Below, one piece after another: positions 35,640-43,644 of a stretch of 64,000 bases of DNA. Below the pieces are notes generated by a model. It was given only the letters and a program-made list of their open reading frames with translations, searched no databases and was not told where the DNA came from. Source of the stretch: Streptomyces spiramyceticus (GTDB lineage Bacteria > Actinomycetota > Actinomycetes > Streptomycetales > Streptomycetaceae); NCBI RefSeq assembly GCF_028807635.1, contig NZ_JARBAX010000001.1:3488501-3552500 (forward strand), given 5' to 3'. The first letter of the stretch is position 1. Each line of letters starts with the position of its first letter. The translations under genes and the position numbers were made by a program.

Positions 35640-36128
35640 TTACTCTCCCGTTGCTGGCGCTCGCCTGATGATGTCGGACAGCGGTCCGCGATAGGTGGTG
35701 CCGAGCTTGCTCACCATGCCCATGGTGGGACCGGGGCCGTTCTTCATACGACTCACGTAGTTTTCGGGTAGCAGTACCCGGTCGCCGACCTCAAGCGGTG
35801 TGCTCCCGCACCAGCGGTAGGCGTATCCGCCGACGTCCACAACCTGATGGCCGTCGATCTCGTACACGCGCTTCGCGTCGTCCAGTTGTTCCTCAAGCGC
35901 TTTGACGCGCTGTTCCAACCGTTCGATCCGGGATCTGGAGAAGCTCGCGCTGCTCTCGCTGCCGGATTTGTAGCCTTCGCTCCATCCGCGTTGGTGAGCC
36001 TCGGCCACGGCTTTGTCCTGCTCCGTGGCATGCGTGCCGCACGCCACGTCCGAGCCCGATATCCGGATCTTGCATGGGTTCCCGGAGCGGGTCGGGCGCC
36101 CGCAGGTGCGGTTGTGCTGGTCGGTCAT
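35640..36128 (-). CDS. Small protein with zinc-binding N-terminus and coiled coil
   Basis: The 162-residue protein has an ATG at 36128 with GGGGGATCTCAC upstream. C9, C19, C30 and H33 (TCGRPT, NPCK, VACGTH) look like a single zinc site. Residues about 64-88 form a coiled coil (RIERLEQRVKALEEQLDDAK) and the C-terminal third is beta-rich (VGDRVLLPENYVSRMK, SH3/KOW-like). I do not recognise the whole protein; a nucleic-acid-binding role is plausible. Confidence 0.7.
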   Translation of the reverse strand: MTDQHNRTCGRPTRSGNPCKIRISGSDVACGTHATEQDKAVAEAHQRGWSEGYKSGSESSASFSRSRIERLEQRVKALEEQLDDAKRVYEIDGHQVVDVGGYAYRWCGSTPLEVGDRVLLPENYVSRMKNGPGPTMGMVSKLGTTYRGPLSDIIRRAPATGE

Positions 36129-36259
36129 GTGAGATCCCCCTGGGAGAAGCTAACCGTGATCCTCTCTCAAGTTTCTGCCGAGGGGACGGCGGAAACCAGA
36201 CATACCTCGGAACTGTTGATTAGTGCGTGGCGGCGCCGTCGACCTGGCTCAATGGACGT

Positions 36260-37102
36260 ATGGAGACCGGGGAACGCTGGGCGTATCGGGCCACACCGAA
36301 GGAGCTGGGTGGCGCGGTGCGCCAGGTGGAGATTGTCCGGGTCCGCGGCTCTGGAAGATCAGGGCGCGTACATGTGCGGTTCCTGGATGGTGATGAGGCT
36401 GGCTTGCAGGAGTGGGTGAGCCCCACCTGCCTGGTGGCCTCGTGGAGTGACGTCGAGTCCTTCAGGGCGGATGACACGGCGGAGCTGGCTCTGGCCGAGG
36501 CGTCGAGGGAGGTCCGGGGCAGCGCGGAGTTCGAGGCGGCCCGGATGATCCTCGGTTTCGTCCGGCCCAAGGGCCGCTTGCGTCTGCGCAGAGCGGTGGC
36601 TGACGCGGGGGTCCTGGAACTGGGCCACCTCGACGAGACGGCACCGCTCGTCGGCGCGGATCCCGCCGGACTACGGGGCGATCCCATGGTCCACGAGGAC
36701 CGCAACGGCCTCTGCACGGCGGGCTGGCCGGTCACCGAGCGGATCGCACGGCAGGTTGCCCGGCGCCTGGCCGAGGAGATCCTGCCCGAGGTAGACCGCA
36801 AGCAGCAGGCAGTGGACGAGGAGCGCGCCCGGCCCGCCTACTACTCGTACCACCGTCGGGACGACCGCAAGCTGGAAGCGGAGGCAGCCGCCTTGCGCAC
36901 GGTGCGGGAGTGGTGCGGTGAGGACAAGACGGAGCGCTATGACGAGCTGGTCGCCCTACGCGCCGAGGTGCTGAGACTTGGAGAACTGGTGGAACGGGCA
37001 GTGAAAGCGCTCCGGGACCGGGGACATGGCGTCATCGCCTCCACCATTGAGCGCGACCTTGGCGTCCATATCGCCAGCCTTGATCCTGACGTACGTCGAT
37101 GA
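36260..37102 (+). CDS. Unknown protein, actinobacterial accessory type
   Basis: From the ATG at 36260 it has 280 residues; a GTG at 36227 is an alternative. The N-terminal 65 residues are beta-rich (GERWAYRATPKELGGAVRQV ... RVHVRFLDGDEAGLQEWVSP), like a small SH3/PWWP-type barrel. The remainder is helical, ending in a coiled coil (ELVALRAEVLRLGELVERAV). I recall related GERWAYRA... proteins in Streptomyces islands, but no function is known to me. Its last 71 nt overlap the convergent gene. Confidence 0.7.
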   Translation: METGERWAYRATPKELGGAVRQVEIVRVRGSGRSGRVHVRFLDGDEAGLQEWVSPTCLVASWSDVESFRADDTAELALAEASREVRGSAEFEAARMILGFVRPKGRLRLRRAVADAGVLELGHLDETAPLVGADPAGLRGDPMVHEDRNGLCTAGWPVTERIARQVARRLAEEILPEVDRKQQAVDEERARPAYYSYHRRDDRKLEAEAAALRTVREWCGEDKTERYDELVALRAEVLRLGELVERAVKALRDRGHGVIASTIERDLGVHIASLDPDVRR

Positions 37103-38660
37103 TGCCTCGCCACGGCTCTGGCTCCGGCTTGGGCGGCGCGGGCTGCGTCACTGGTTTCTCCTTCTCCGGTCGGTGTGGGTGCCAGCCGTCGAGAAACGGC
37201 CGCAGCTGATCTCCCGTCGGCTCCGCGTGGAAGTTGAGGGAAGCCAGGCCCTTGCCGTTCAGGGTGGGGTCGAGCCGGTCGGCCTCCGCCTTCCCCCAAG
37301 CCGACCACTCCCGCAGCCTCTCGGCTTCGATGGCGTTGTCCGACGTGGTGGCGGCGTCATCCAGAGCGGCGCAGAAGGCTCGGATTTCCCCGGCGGCCCG
37401 CCACCGCTCAAGGGCCGTTCCGAAGTGCTCGGCCCGACCCGCCTGAACTGCCTTGATCGAAGCGACGCTGACGACCGCCTCCCACTCCCGCCGCGTGCGC
37501 TCTTCCCGTTCCGCTTCCAGGCGCTGGCGCTCTGCCTCCTGCCGCTCCTCTCGCAGACGCTGCTGCTCCGCCTCACGTTCCAGTCGAGCCCGCTCCTGCT
37601 CCTCCGCGCGTGTCTTCAACGCCCGGAAGACTGAACCGATCTGCTCCTCCAACGGCTTCTTGGCCGTGTCGGCCCATTCCTTCTTCCAGCCGTAGCTGTA
37701 GCCCGATTGCTGGCTGACCAGCAGCTCCAGTTCGCCGGACGGCTCGAACTTCTGGGTTGGGGTGACACGTTGCCAGTCGTACGTACGGCGGCCCGGCTGC
37801 TTGGGGACGTACCGAACCGGTTTCTGCCGTTCGCGGAAGATGACCTCGTACGTCCTGCCGTGGACGGTGAGCAGCGGCCTCGGCTGTCTGCGCTTCTTCG
37901 ACACCGCGATCTCGCCGTGGCGTGCGAGGGCTTGCTCAGCGAGGAGCCGGAGCAGGGAGAGTACCCGGGGGAGGACCTGCTCCGAGATCTCGAAGGCGCT
38001 GTAGTCCGCGGTGACTGCGGCGATCACGTCCTCGACATCGGTGATCACACGGCTGCGCGCCAGCCGGACTCGGTTCCACTCGGTCTCGTCCTCGCCGGTC
38101 ACCCTGAGCAGGCCGAGGAAGAAGTCCCCCTTCGCCCGCCCGCTGTACTTCAGGTGGTATCCCTCGGGGGCACACTGCCGCGCAGCGTCGAACGCCCTGC
38201 GGTAGCGCGCCCGCTCCCCGTCGCTGGGGTTCGGGATCCGGAGGAACCGCCCAGCCTGCCGTACCTCCGCGATCAAAGCGGCGCCGACTTCCGCAGGCGA
38301 CGGCCGCGGGGACTTCGCTGCACGCTGCGGCGCTGGCTCCGTCTCGGCCGAGGCCATGGCTTGCTCCTGTGGTGGAGGGACCGGTCGTGCCTTTGGCTCA
38401 GAAACCCTCGAACGTCGCTTGCGCGGAGCCGGTTCCGGCCGGTCTGGATGATGGCCGTGCTCCAGGTAGTAGCGTCCCGTGTCGGTAATCTCCGTCTGCC
38501 ACTTCCCACCCTGCTTGGGCATGGTGATCAGGCCCCGCCCCTTGAGCGCGCGGGCGGTAACGGCGAGCTCGGGGCTGTCCGACGTGACGGGATCGGTTCC
38601 GTCTCCGATACGGGTGAGGAGGGCGAGCTGCCGATCATTTAACGGAGACCATGGGTGCAT
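37032..38660 (-). CDS. Large unknown coiled-coil protein of the island
   Basis: I start it at MHPWSPLNDRQLALLTRIGD (ATG 38660), giving 542 residues; the open frame runs to 38834 into the tRNA flank. The N-terminus resembles a winged helix (LTRIGDGTDPVTS...ALKGRGLITM). A middle region (YEVIFRERQKPVRYVPKQPG) is rich in strands. A long charged coiled coil covers about 345-400 (EREAEQQRLREERQEAERQR). The DNA end overlaps the convergent gene by 71 nt. No catalytic motif is evident. Confidence 0.68.
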   Translation of the reverse strand: MHPWSPLNDRQLALLTRIGDGTDPVTSDSPELAVTARALKGRGLITMPKQGGKWQTEITDTGRYYLEHGHHPDRPEPAPRKRRSRVSEPKARPVPPPQEQAMASAETEPAPQRAAKSPRPSPAEVGAALIAEVRQAGRFLRIPNPSDGERARYRRAFDAARQCAPEGYHLKYSGRAKGDFFLGLLRVTGEDETEWNRVRLARSRVITDVEDVIAAVTADYSAFEISEQVLPRVLSLLRLLAEQALARHGEIAVSKKRRQPRPLLTVHGRTYEVIFRERQKPVRYVPKQPGRRTYDWQRVTPTQKFEPSGELELLVSQQSGYSYGWKKEWADTAKKPLEEQIGSVFRALKTRAEEQERARLEREAEQQRLREERQEAERQRLEAEREERTRREWEAVVSVASIKAVQAGRAEHFGTALERWRAAGEIRAFCAALDDAATTSDNAIEAERLREWSAWGKAEADRLDPTLNGKGLASLNFHAEPTGDQLRPFLDGWHPHRPEKEKPVTQPAPPKPEPEPWRGIIDVRQDQGWRYGRQGRAQWWRR

Positions 38661-38776
38661 GGCTGTCGTCGTACCGTCTGTGGTCTCCTCGGCACAAGCC
38701 GTGGGGGTGGCTCTTCCGGGGCGCACGCGGCGCACAGCGCGCTCGAAGGCGGAGCGCCGCTCGCTGGGAGCCACCG

Positions 38777-38815
38777 GGGAGCCGGTTCTCGAAGTCGGCT
38801 CCCAAATGGCTCCCA
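38777..38815. repeat. Hairpin repeat, right copy
   Basis: GGGAGCCGG and TCGGCTCCC (38777-38785, 38795-38803) form a 9-bp stem with one G-T pair, followed by AAATGGCTCCCA. The 21-mer at 38795-38815 is identical to 35581-35601. It sits 21 bp before the tRNA-Pro terminator. Confidence 0.8.
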
Positions 38816-38835
38816 AAACGGGTCCGCATAGCAAA

Positions 38836-38871
38836 TCAGGCCCGGTACTGATCTCTCAGTACCGGGCCTGA
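38836..38871. terminator. Terminator of tRNA-Pro
   Basis: TCAGGCCCGGTACTGA and its perfect complement form a 16-bp stem with a 4-nt loop, 17 bp beyond the 3' end of the tRNA gene. Confidence 0.9.
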
Positions 38872-38928
38872 CCTGGTGTTTCAGCTGTCGGGGTGGCGGG
38901 ATTTGAACCCACGACCTCTTCGTCCCGA
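38865..38928. repeat. Attachment-site repeat, right copy (inside tRNA-Pro)
   Basis: The segment matches 26726-26789 in 63 of 64 positions. It runs from the terminator arm through the 3' half of the tRNA and ends in the anticodon loop. With the left copy it defines the island ends. Confidence 0.88.
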
Positions 38929-38961
38929 ACGAAGCGCGCTGCCAAGCTGCGCTACACCCCG
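38888..38961 (-). tRNA. tRNA-Pro(CGG)
   Basis: The 74-nt minus-strand gene folds as a cloverleaf: acceptor CGGGGTG/CACCCCG, D arm TAGCGCAGCTTGGCAGCGC, anticodon stem CTTCG/CGAAG with loop TTCGGGA (anticodon CGG, plus-strand 38925-38927), T arm GTGGGTTCAAATCCCGC and discriminator A. CCA is not encoded. It decodes CCG proline codons. It is the integration site of the island and is kept intact by it. Confidence 0.95.
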
Positions 38962-39056
38962 ATGCCGCGCGCGTTGCGGCGACATCGATTACTTTAGCGG
39001 ACGCGCGGCCGGAGACGAAATCCGGTTTCTGCGGCCGCTGCCACCGTACGCCCGGG

Positions 39057-39995
39057 TCAGGGGCGCTCCGTCAGCGTCAGCAGGGTCGCCTCGGGCGGGC
39101 AGGCGAAGCGGACCGGGGTGTAGCGGTTGGTGCCGCAGCCTGCTGAGACGTGGAGGTACGAGCGGTGGCCGCCGGCCTCGTGGGTGGAGAGGCCCTTGAC
39201 CCGGGCGGTGTCGAGGTCGCAGTTGGTGACGAGCGCCCCGTAGAAGGGGATGCAGAGCTGGCCGCCGTGGGTGTGGCCGCCCAGGATCAGCGCGTAGCCG
39301 TCGGCCGTGAACGCGTCGAGCGAGCGCAGATACGGGGCGTGGACGACGCCGATCGAGATGTCGGCGCCGGACTCCGGGCCGCCCGCCACCTCGTCGTACC
39401 GGTCGCGCCTGATGTGCGGGTCGTCGACGCCGGTGAAGGCGATCTCCATGTCGTCGAGCTTGAGCCGGCCGCGGGCGTTGCTGAGGTTCAGCCAGCCCGC
39501 CGAGTCGAAGGCGTCGCGCAGCCGCTCCCAGGGGTTGTGCACGACGCTGACTGCCGGCGCGTTGCCGTTGAGGCCGTGCTTGCCCTGGGCCTTCTCGATG
39601 AGATAGCGGGCGGGGTTGCGCAGCTTCGGCCCGTAGTAGTCGTTGGAGCCGAAGACGTAGACGCCGGGGAACTCCATCAGCGGGCCGAGCGCGTCCAGTA
39701 CCTCCGGCACGCCCTCCGAGTCGGAGAGGTTGTCGCCCGTATTGACGACGAAGTCGGGGCGCAGGCCCGCCAGCGACTGGAGCCACCGCTGCTTCTTGCG
39801 CTGCCCGCCGACCATGTGGATGTCGGACACCTGGAGTACGCGCAGGGGCCGCGCCCCCGGGGGCAGCACCGGCACGGTGACTCGCCGGAGCCGGAACGAA
39901 CGGGCCTCGAAACCGGCGCCGTAGGCGAGGCAGGCCGCGCCAACAGCCGTGATTCCTGCGGTGACTTTCAGGGGGACCCCGTAACGTGCGCGCAT
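39057..39995 (-). CDS. Metallophosphoesterase (calcineurin-like)
   Basis: From the ATG at 39995 it has 312 residues with one N-terminal membrane helix (VTAGITAVGAACLAYGAGF), so the enzyme is membrane-anchored. Metal ligands are in VSDIHMVG, NTGDNLSD, GSNDYY, VVHAP and GGHTHGGQL, a full YkuE-type dinuclear site. Substrate is unknown; the group includes UDP-diacylglucosamine hydrolases. A longer reading to 40064 has no support. Confidence 0.92.
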   Translation of the reverse strand: MRARYGVPLKVTAGITAVGAACLAYGAGFEARSFRLRRVTVPVLPPGARPLRVLQVSDIHMVGGQRKKQRWLQSLAGLRPDFVVNTGDNLSDSEGVPEVLDALGPLMEFPGVYVFGSNDYYGPKLRNPARYLIEKAQGKHGLNGNAPAVSVVHNPWERLRDAFDSAGWLNLSNARGRLKLDDMEIAFTGVDDPHIRRDRYDEVAGGPESGADISIGVVHAPYLRSLDAFTADGYALILGGHTHGGQLCIPFYGALVTNCDLDTARVKGLSTHEAGGHRSYLHVSAGCGTNRYTPVRFACPPEATLLTLTERP

Positions 39996-40072
39996 ACGAC
40001 CATCGTCGCAGACCACCCGTGCGCAGGAAATCAGCGGGCAGTCATGCGGCCGCACCTGCCACACTGAGCCCC

Positions 40073-40537
40073 ATGACCTCGCTCAAGTCCAAGCTCCAGG
40101 AAGACCTCACCACCGCCATCAGGGCGCGTGACGAGCTGACCTCGTCCACGCTCCGGTTGACTCTCACCGCGATCACCAAGGAGGAGGTCGGCGGCAAGAC
40201 GGCGCGCGAGCTCTCCGACGACGAGGTGCAGAAGGTCATCGCCAAGGAGGCCAAGAAGCGCCGCGAGGCGGCCGAGGCCTTCGCCCAGGGCGGCCGGACC
40301 GAGTCCGCCGAGCGCGAGAAGGCCGAGGGCGCGATCCTCGATGCGTATCTGCCGCAGCAGCTGAGCGACGACGAGCTGACCGCGATCGTCGGGCAGGCCG
40401 TCGAAGAGGCGAAGGCGGCGGGCGCCGAGGGGCCGCGCGCGATGGGTGCGGTCATGAAGATCGTGAACCCGAAGGTCGCAGGCCGCGCCGAGGGCGGCCG
40501 GGTGGCAGCCACGGTGAAGAAGCTCCTGGCGGGCTGA
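40073..40537 (+). CDS. GatB/YqeY-domain protein
   Basis: The ATG at 40073 (MTSLKSKLQEDLTTAIRARD, 154 residues) is the family's normal start. YqeY proteins share the helical domain of the amidotransferase subunit GatB, but a stand-alone function is not established. There is no ribosome binding site and CACACT lies about 8 nt upstream, so the transcript may be leaderless. It diverges from the metallophosphoesterase. Confidence 0.92.
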   Translation: MTSLKSKLQEDLTTAIRARDELTSSTLRLTLTAITKEEVGGKTARELSDDEVQKVIAKEAKKRREAAEAFAQGGRTESAEREKAEGAILDAYLPQQLSDDELTAIVGQAVEEAKAAGAEGPRAMGAVMKIVNPKVAGRAEGGRVAATVKKLLAG

Positions 40538-40570
40538 TCACGGCAGCGGCAGCGCAGCGGTAGTAGGAGT

Positions 40571-40635
40571 ACGCAGTAGGTACGCGAAAGGGGCCCGGTG
40601 GAATCCACCGGGCCCCTTTCGCGTACCTACTGCGT
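40571..40635. terminator. Very long perfect bidirectional terminator
   Basis: A perfect 32-bp inverted repeat (40571-40602 with 40604-40635) has a single central A. The arms include TACGCGAAAGGGGCCCGGTG. It separates convergent yqeY and the penicillin-binding protein, whose stop codon is 2 bp away. Confidence 0.93.
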
Positions 40636-40636
40636 C

Positions 40637-42874
40637 CTACGGCCAGTTCCCGCCGTTGTCGTTCCCGCCGCGGCCGTGGCCGTTGCCGCCGCCGATCAGA
40701 TCCGGCGGGATGGAGATGTCGGGCCAGGGCTTGTCGCCACCGTCGCCGGGCTTGCCGTCGTCGCGGCCGTCGTCGTCGCGGTCTTTGTCCTTGTCCTTGT
40801 TCTTGTCCTTGTCGGGCTCCGGAATGTTGACCGTGTTGAAGCCGGGCGCGGGTTTGCCGGCCAGCGCGCCGCTCATCGCGTCCTTCCAGATCGGACCCGG
40901 GACCTGACCGCCGAACACCTTGTCGTGGTAGACCCCGCCGATCGTGATGTTCACCATGGGGATCTGCTTGGCGCCGGCCGCGCCCACCCAGACCGCGCCG
41001 GCCAGGTTCGGCGTGTAGCCGACGAACCAGGCGTTGTGGCGGCTGTCCGTGGTACCCGTCTTACCCGCGTTGTCCCGGCTCGTGAGTCCCGCCTGCCGGC
41101 CCGTACCGGAGTCGACCACGCCCTTGAGCAGGGTGTTTATGGTGTCCGCCGTCTCCTCGGACATCGCCCGCGAGCAGGTCGACCGGGGTACCGGCAGGTT
41201 CTTGCCCTGTGCGGTCTTCACCGACTCCAGGAAGATCGGCGTGCAGTACGTGCCGCGGTTGGCGAAGGTCGCGTACGCGTTCGCCATGGTCAGCGGCGAC
41301 ATGCCCTCCGTACCCAGCGAGATCGCGGGCACTTCCTTCAGCTTCTCGCCGTTGGCCTGCACCACACCGAGCTTGCCTGCCATCTGCGTCACCGGGCAGA
41401 TGCCGATCTCGGAGATCATCTGGACGAAGTAGGTGTTGACCGACTTCGCCATGGCCTCCTTCATCCGGTACGGGCCGACCTCGGCCTCGTTCTCGTTCTC
41501 GACCTGGTCGCCGCCGGAGTTGACCCAGGGCTTGTCACAGGTCTGTACGGGGCTCGGGTACGGCATGTCGTACGGCGCCGGATAGCTCTTGGTCGCCGGA
41601 ATGCCGGACTCTATGGCCGCCGCCGCCACGAACGGCTTGAAGGTCGATCCGGTCGGGAAGCCGTAGGCCGAGCCGCCCCTGTTCTTGTCGGCCGAGAAGT
41701 TGATCACCGTCTCGTTGGTCCCGAAGCCGTAGGGCCTGGACTGGCCCATGCCGAGGACCTTGCCGGTGCCGGGCTCGACCAGCGTGACGGCCGTCGCGAT
41801 CTTGTCGGACTGGTAGACGTGGTTCTTGATCGACGCCTGCACCGACTCCTGCGCCTGCGGGTCGAGCGTCGTACGGATCTTCAGGCCGCCCTGATTCCAG
41901 ATCTTGGCCCGGTCCTCCTTCGTCTTCCCGAAGGCCGGGTCGGCGTGGAAGACCTCGCGCACGTAGTCGCAGAAGAAGCCCGCGCCGCTGACCGCCGTAA
42001 TGCAGCCGTTCTTCGGCTTGCTGACGTTCAGCTTGATCGGGGTGGCCTTCGCCCGGTCGGCAGCGGCCTGCGAGACGTCGCGGACGTCGGCCATGCGCTG
42101 GAGCACGGTGTTGCGCCGCTTGGTCGCCTCTTCGGCGTCGTTGACGGGGTCGTAGCGGCTCGGCGACTGCACGATGCCGGCGAGCAGCGCGGCCTCCTCC
42201 AGCTTGAGGTCCTTGGCGGACTTGCTGAAGTAGCGCTTGGACGCGGACTCGATGCCGTACGCCTGCTGCCCGAAGAAGGTGATGTTGAGGTAGTTCTCAA
42301 GGATTTTCTTCTTGCCCAGCTCTTCCTCGACCTGGATCGCGTACTTGAGTTCGCGCACCTTGCGGCCGAGCGTCTGCTGGGTGGCCTGGGCGACCTTGGT
42401 GGGGTCGTCGCCGGCCTCCTCGACGAAGACGTTCTTGACGTACTGCTGGGTGAGGGTCGACGCGCCCTGCGACACGCCGCCCGACTGGGCGTTGCGGTTG
42501 ACCGCGCGCAGCACACCCTTGAGGTCGATCGCCCCGTGGTCGTAGAAGCGCGCGTCCTCGATCGCGACGATCGCCTTCTGCATATGGGGGGAGATGTCCT
42601 TCAGGTCCACGACGGTGCGGTCACGCGAGTAGACCGTGGCGATTTGGCCGCCCTGCGCGTCCAGGATCGTGGTGCGCTGACTCAGCGGTGGCGTCTTGAG
42701 GTTGGCGGGGATCTCGTCGAATCCCTCGACCGTTCCCTTGGCCGCGAGACCCAGCGCTCCGGCCGCCGGCAGTGCGATGCCAGCCAGCACGGCTCCGGAC
42801 AGCGCGGCGACACCGACGAATTTGGCGGCCTGCTGGGTCCCCGTGAGACCCCCGCCCGAGCGCTTCTTTGGCAT
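40637..42874 (-). CDS. Bifunctional penicillin-binding protein (transglycosylase/transpeptidase)
   Basis: This class A PBP polymerises and cross-links peptidoglycan outside the membrane. The 745 residues start MPKKRSGGGLTGTQQ, with one membrane helix (FVGVAALSGAVLAGIALPAA). The GT51 domain shows AIEDARFYDHGAIDLKGVLR and GASTLTQQYVKN; the transpeptidase domain has GSTFKPF (SxxK), SVN and GKTGTT. The C-terminus is a Gly/Asp/Lys-rich tail (DKDKNKDKDKDRDDDGRDDG). A promoter is visible at 42908-42937. Confidence 0.95.
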   Translation of the reverse strand: MPKKRSGGGLTGTQQAAKFVGVAALSGAVLAGIALPAAGALGLAAKGTVEGFDEIPANLKTPPLSQRTTILDAQGGQIATVYSRDRTVVDLKDISPHMQKAIVAIEDARFYDHGAIDLKGVLRAVNRNAQSGGVSQGASTLTQQYVKNVFVEEAGDDPTKVAQATQQTLGRKVRELKYAIQVEEELGKKKILENYLNITFFGQQAYGIESASKRYFSKSAKDLKLEEAALLAGIVQSPSRYDPVNDAEEATKRRNTVLQRMADVRDVSQAAADRAKATPIKLNVSKPKNGCITAVSGAGFFCDYVREVFHADPAFGKTKEDRAKIWNQGGLKIRTTLDPQAQESVQASIKNHVYQSDKIATAVTLVEPGTGKVLGMGQSRPYGFGTNETVINFSADKNRGGSAYGFPTGSTFKPFVAAAAIESGIPATKSYPAPYDMPYPSPVQTCDKPWVNSGGDQVENENEAEVGPYRMKEAMAKSVNTYFVQMISEIGICPVTQMAGKLGVVQANGEKLKEVPAISLGTEGMSPLTMANAYATFANRGTYCTPIFLESVKTAQGKNLPVPRSTCSRAMSEETADTINTLLKGVVDSGTGRQAGLTSRDNAGKTGTTDSRHNAWFVGYTPNLAGAVWVGAAGAKQIPMVNITIGGVYHDKVFGGQVPGPIWKDAMSGALAGKPAPGFNTVNIPEPDKDKNKDKDKDRDDDGRDDGKPGDGGDKPWPDISIPPDLIGGGNGHGRGGNDNGGNWP

Positions 42875-42907
42875 GAGGGCAGCCTACGTTCTCATTCGCC
42901 GGACACA

Positions 42908-42937
42908 CGTATATGCCTTGGCCTAAGCTGCTCTCAA
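42908..42937 (-). promoter_or_regulatory. Promoter of the penicillin-binding protein gene
   Basis: On the minus strand TTGAGA and TATACG are spaced 18 nt apart, close to the housekeeping consensus, about 34-63 bp upstream of the PBP start. Confidence 0.55.
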
Positions 42938-43302
42938 CTGTCACAGCGGTGTGGTTTCGCATCAAGCCCCCTGGCATCAAAGGCCTCAACTCCGTCAGTC
43001 CCGAATCTGGCAGAGCTGTGTCCGGAGCTTGTCCAGAGCTGTGTCCGAATCAGCCTTATGCGTCACGTGTTGCCCGTTGTGACTCGGCTGAACTGCCCCG
43101 CTTCGCCGGGTTGATCACGTATGCCCTTGCCTCACTCCGTCGGGTGATCTGTCGCTTACGCATAGTCCGTTCGGGCCATTCAAGATTGGGCCCGAAGGGG
43201 GTGTTGCGCTGTGCCCACCTTCCGTAACGTCCTCAACTGGTGGCGGTGAATATGCCGCTGCCGCCGTGGGGGAGCCTCGATTCGGGAGAGGACGGCGCCG
43301 GC
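42938..43302. other. Long non-coding region upstream of wblA
   Basis: The roughly 365 bp between the PBP promoter and wblA hold no convincing gene. GAGCTGTGTCCG occurs at about 43013 and again at about 43037, with a related GAGCTTGTCC between. CACGTG occurs at 43065. A long upstream region fits a developmentally regulated gene. Confidence 0.6.
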
Positions 43303-43644
43303 ATGGGCTGGGTAACCGACTGGAGTGCGCAGGCAGCCTGCCGCACTACCGATCCGGATGAACTGTTCGTACAAGGTGCAGCGCAGAACAGGGCCAAGGC
43401 GGTGTGCACCGGATGTCCGGTGCGGACCGAGTGCCTGGCTGATGCGCTGGACAACCGCGTCGAGTTCGGCGTTTGGGGCGGAATGACGGAACGGGAGCGG
43501 CGCGCATTGCTGCGCAGGCGCCCCACCGTCACCTCCTGGCGCCGACTGCTGGAAACCGCACGTACTGAGTACGAGCGCAGCACGGGCATTCTGCCCGAAG
43601 GCGAAGAAGACGAGGCGTACATCGAGTACGCAGCGGTGGGTTAG
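43303..43644 (+). CDS. wblA: WhiB-like regulator WblA
   Basis: The 113-residue protein (ATG 43303, MGWVTDWSAQAACRTTDPDE) has the four [4Fe-4S] cysteines C13, C35, C38 and C44, the GVWGG turn and the basic ERRALLRRRP helix of Wbl proteins. The sequence matches my memory of Streptomyces WblA, a pleiotropic down-regulator of antibiotic production that is needed for sporulation. An upstream GTG frame (43240) could add 21 residues. Its stop is interleaved with that of the convergent ATPase gene. Confidence 0.93.
   Translation: MGWVTDWSAQAACRTTDPDELFVQGAAQNRAKAVCTGCPVRTECLADALDNRVEFGVWGGMTERERRALLRRRPTVTSWRRLLETARTEYERSTGILPEGEEDEAYIEYAAVG

Larger units (their letters stand above)
26790..38864. 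mobile_element. Genomic island integrated at tRNA-Pro(CGG)
   Basis: About 12.1 kb lie between the two att-like repeats, with the intact tRNA at the right end. Contents are a HEPN-like gene, a large helicase-nuclease, a membrane Mrr nuclease, a decayed sugar dehydrogenase, a pentapeptide-repeat protein and several unknowns. No integrase, excisionase, replication or transfer gene is seen, so the element is either a remnant or mobilised in trans (inference). Confidence 0.8.

Noticed and set aside
26790..38864. Integrase, excisionase or transfer genes expected in a tRNA-integrated element
   Set aside because: I looked for tyrosine recombinase, serine recombinase, RepSA/pra-like and FtsK-like motifs in all island genes and saw none.
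40598..43114. An 838-codon open frame on the plus strand opposite the penicillin-binding protein
   Set aside because: It mirrors the minus-strand PBP gene, has Arg/Leu/Val-rich low-complexity composition and no family motif; GC-rich DNA produces such long shadow frames.
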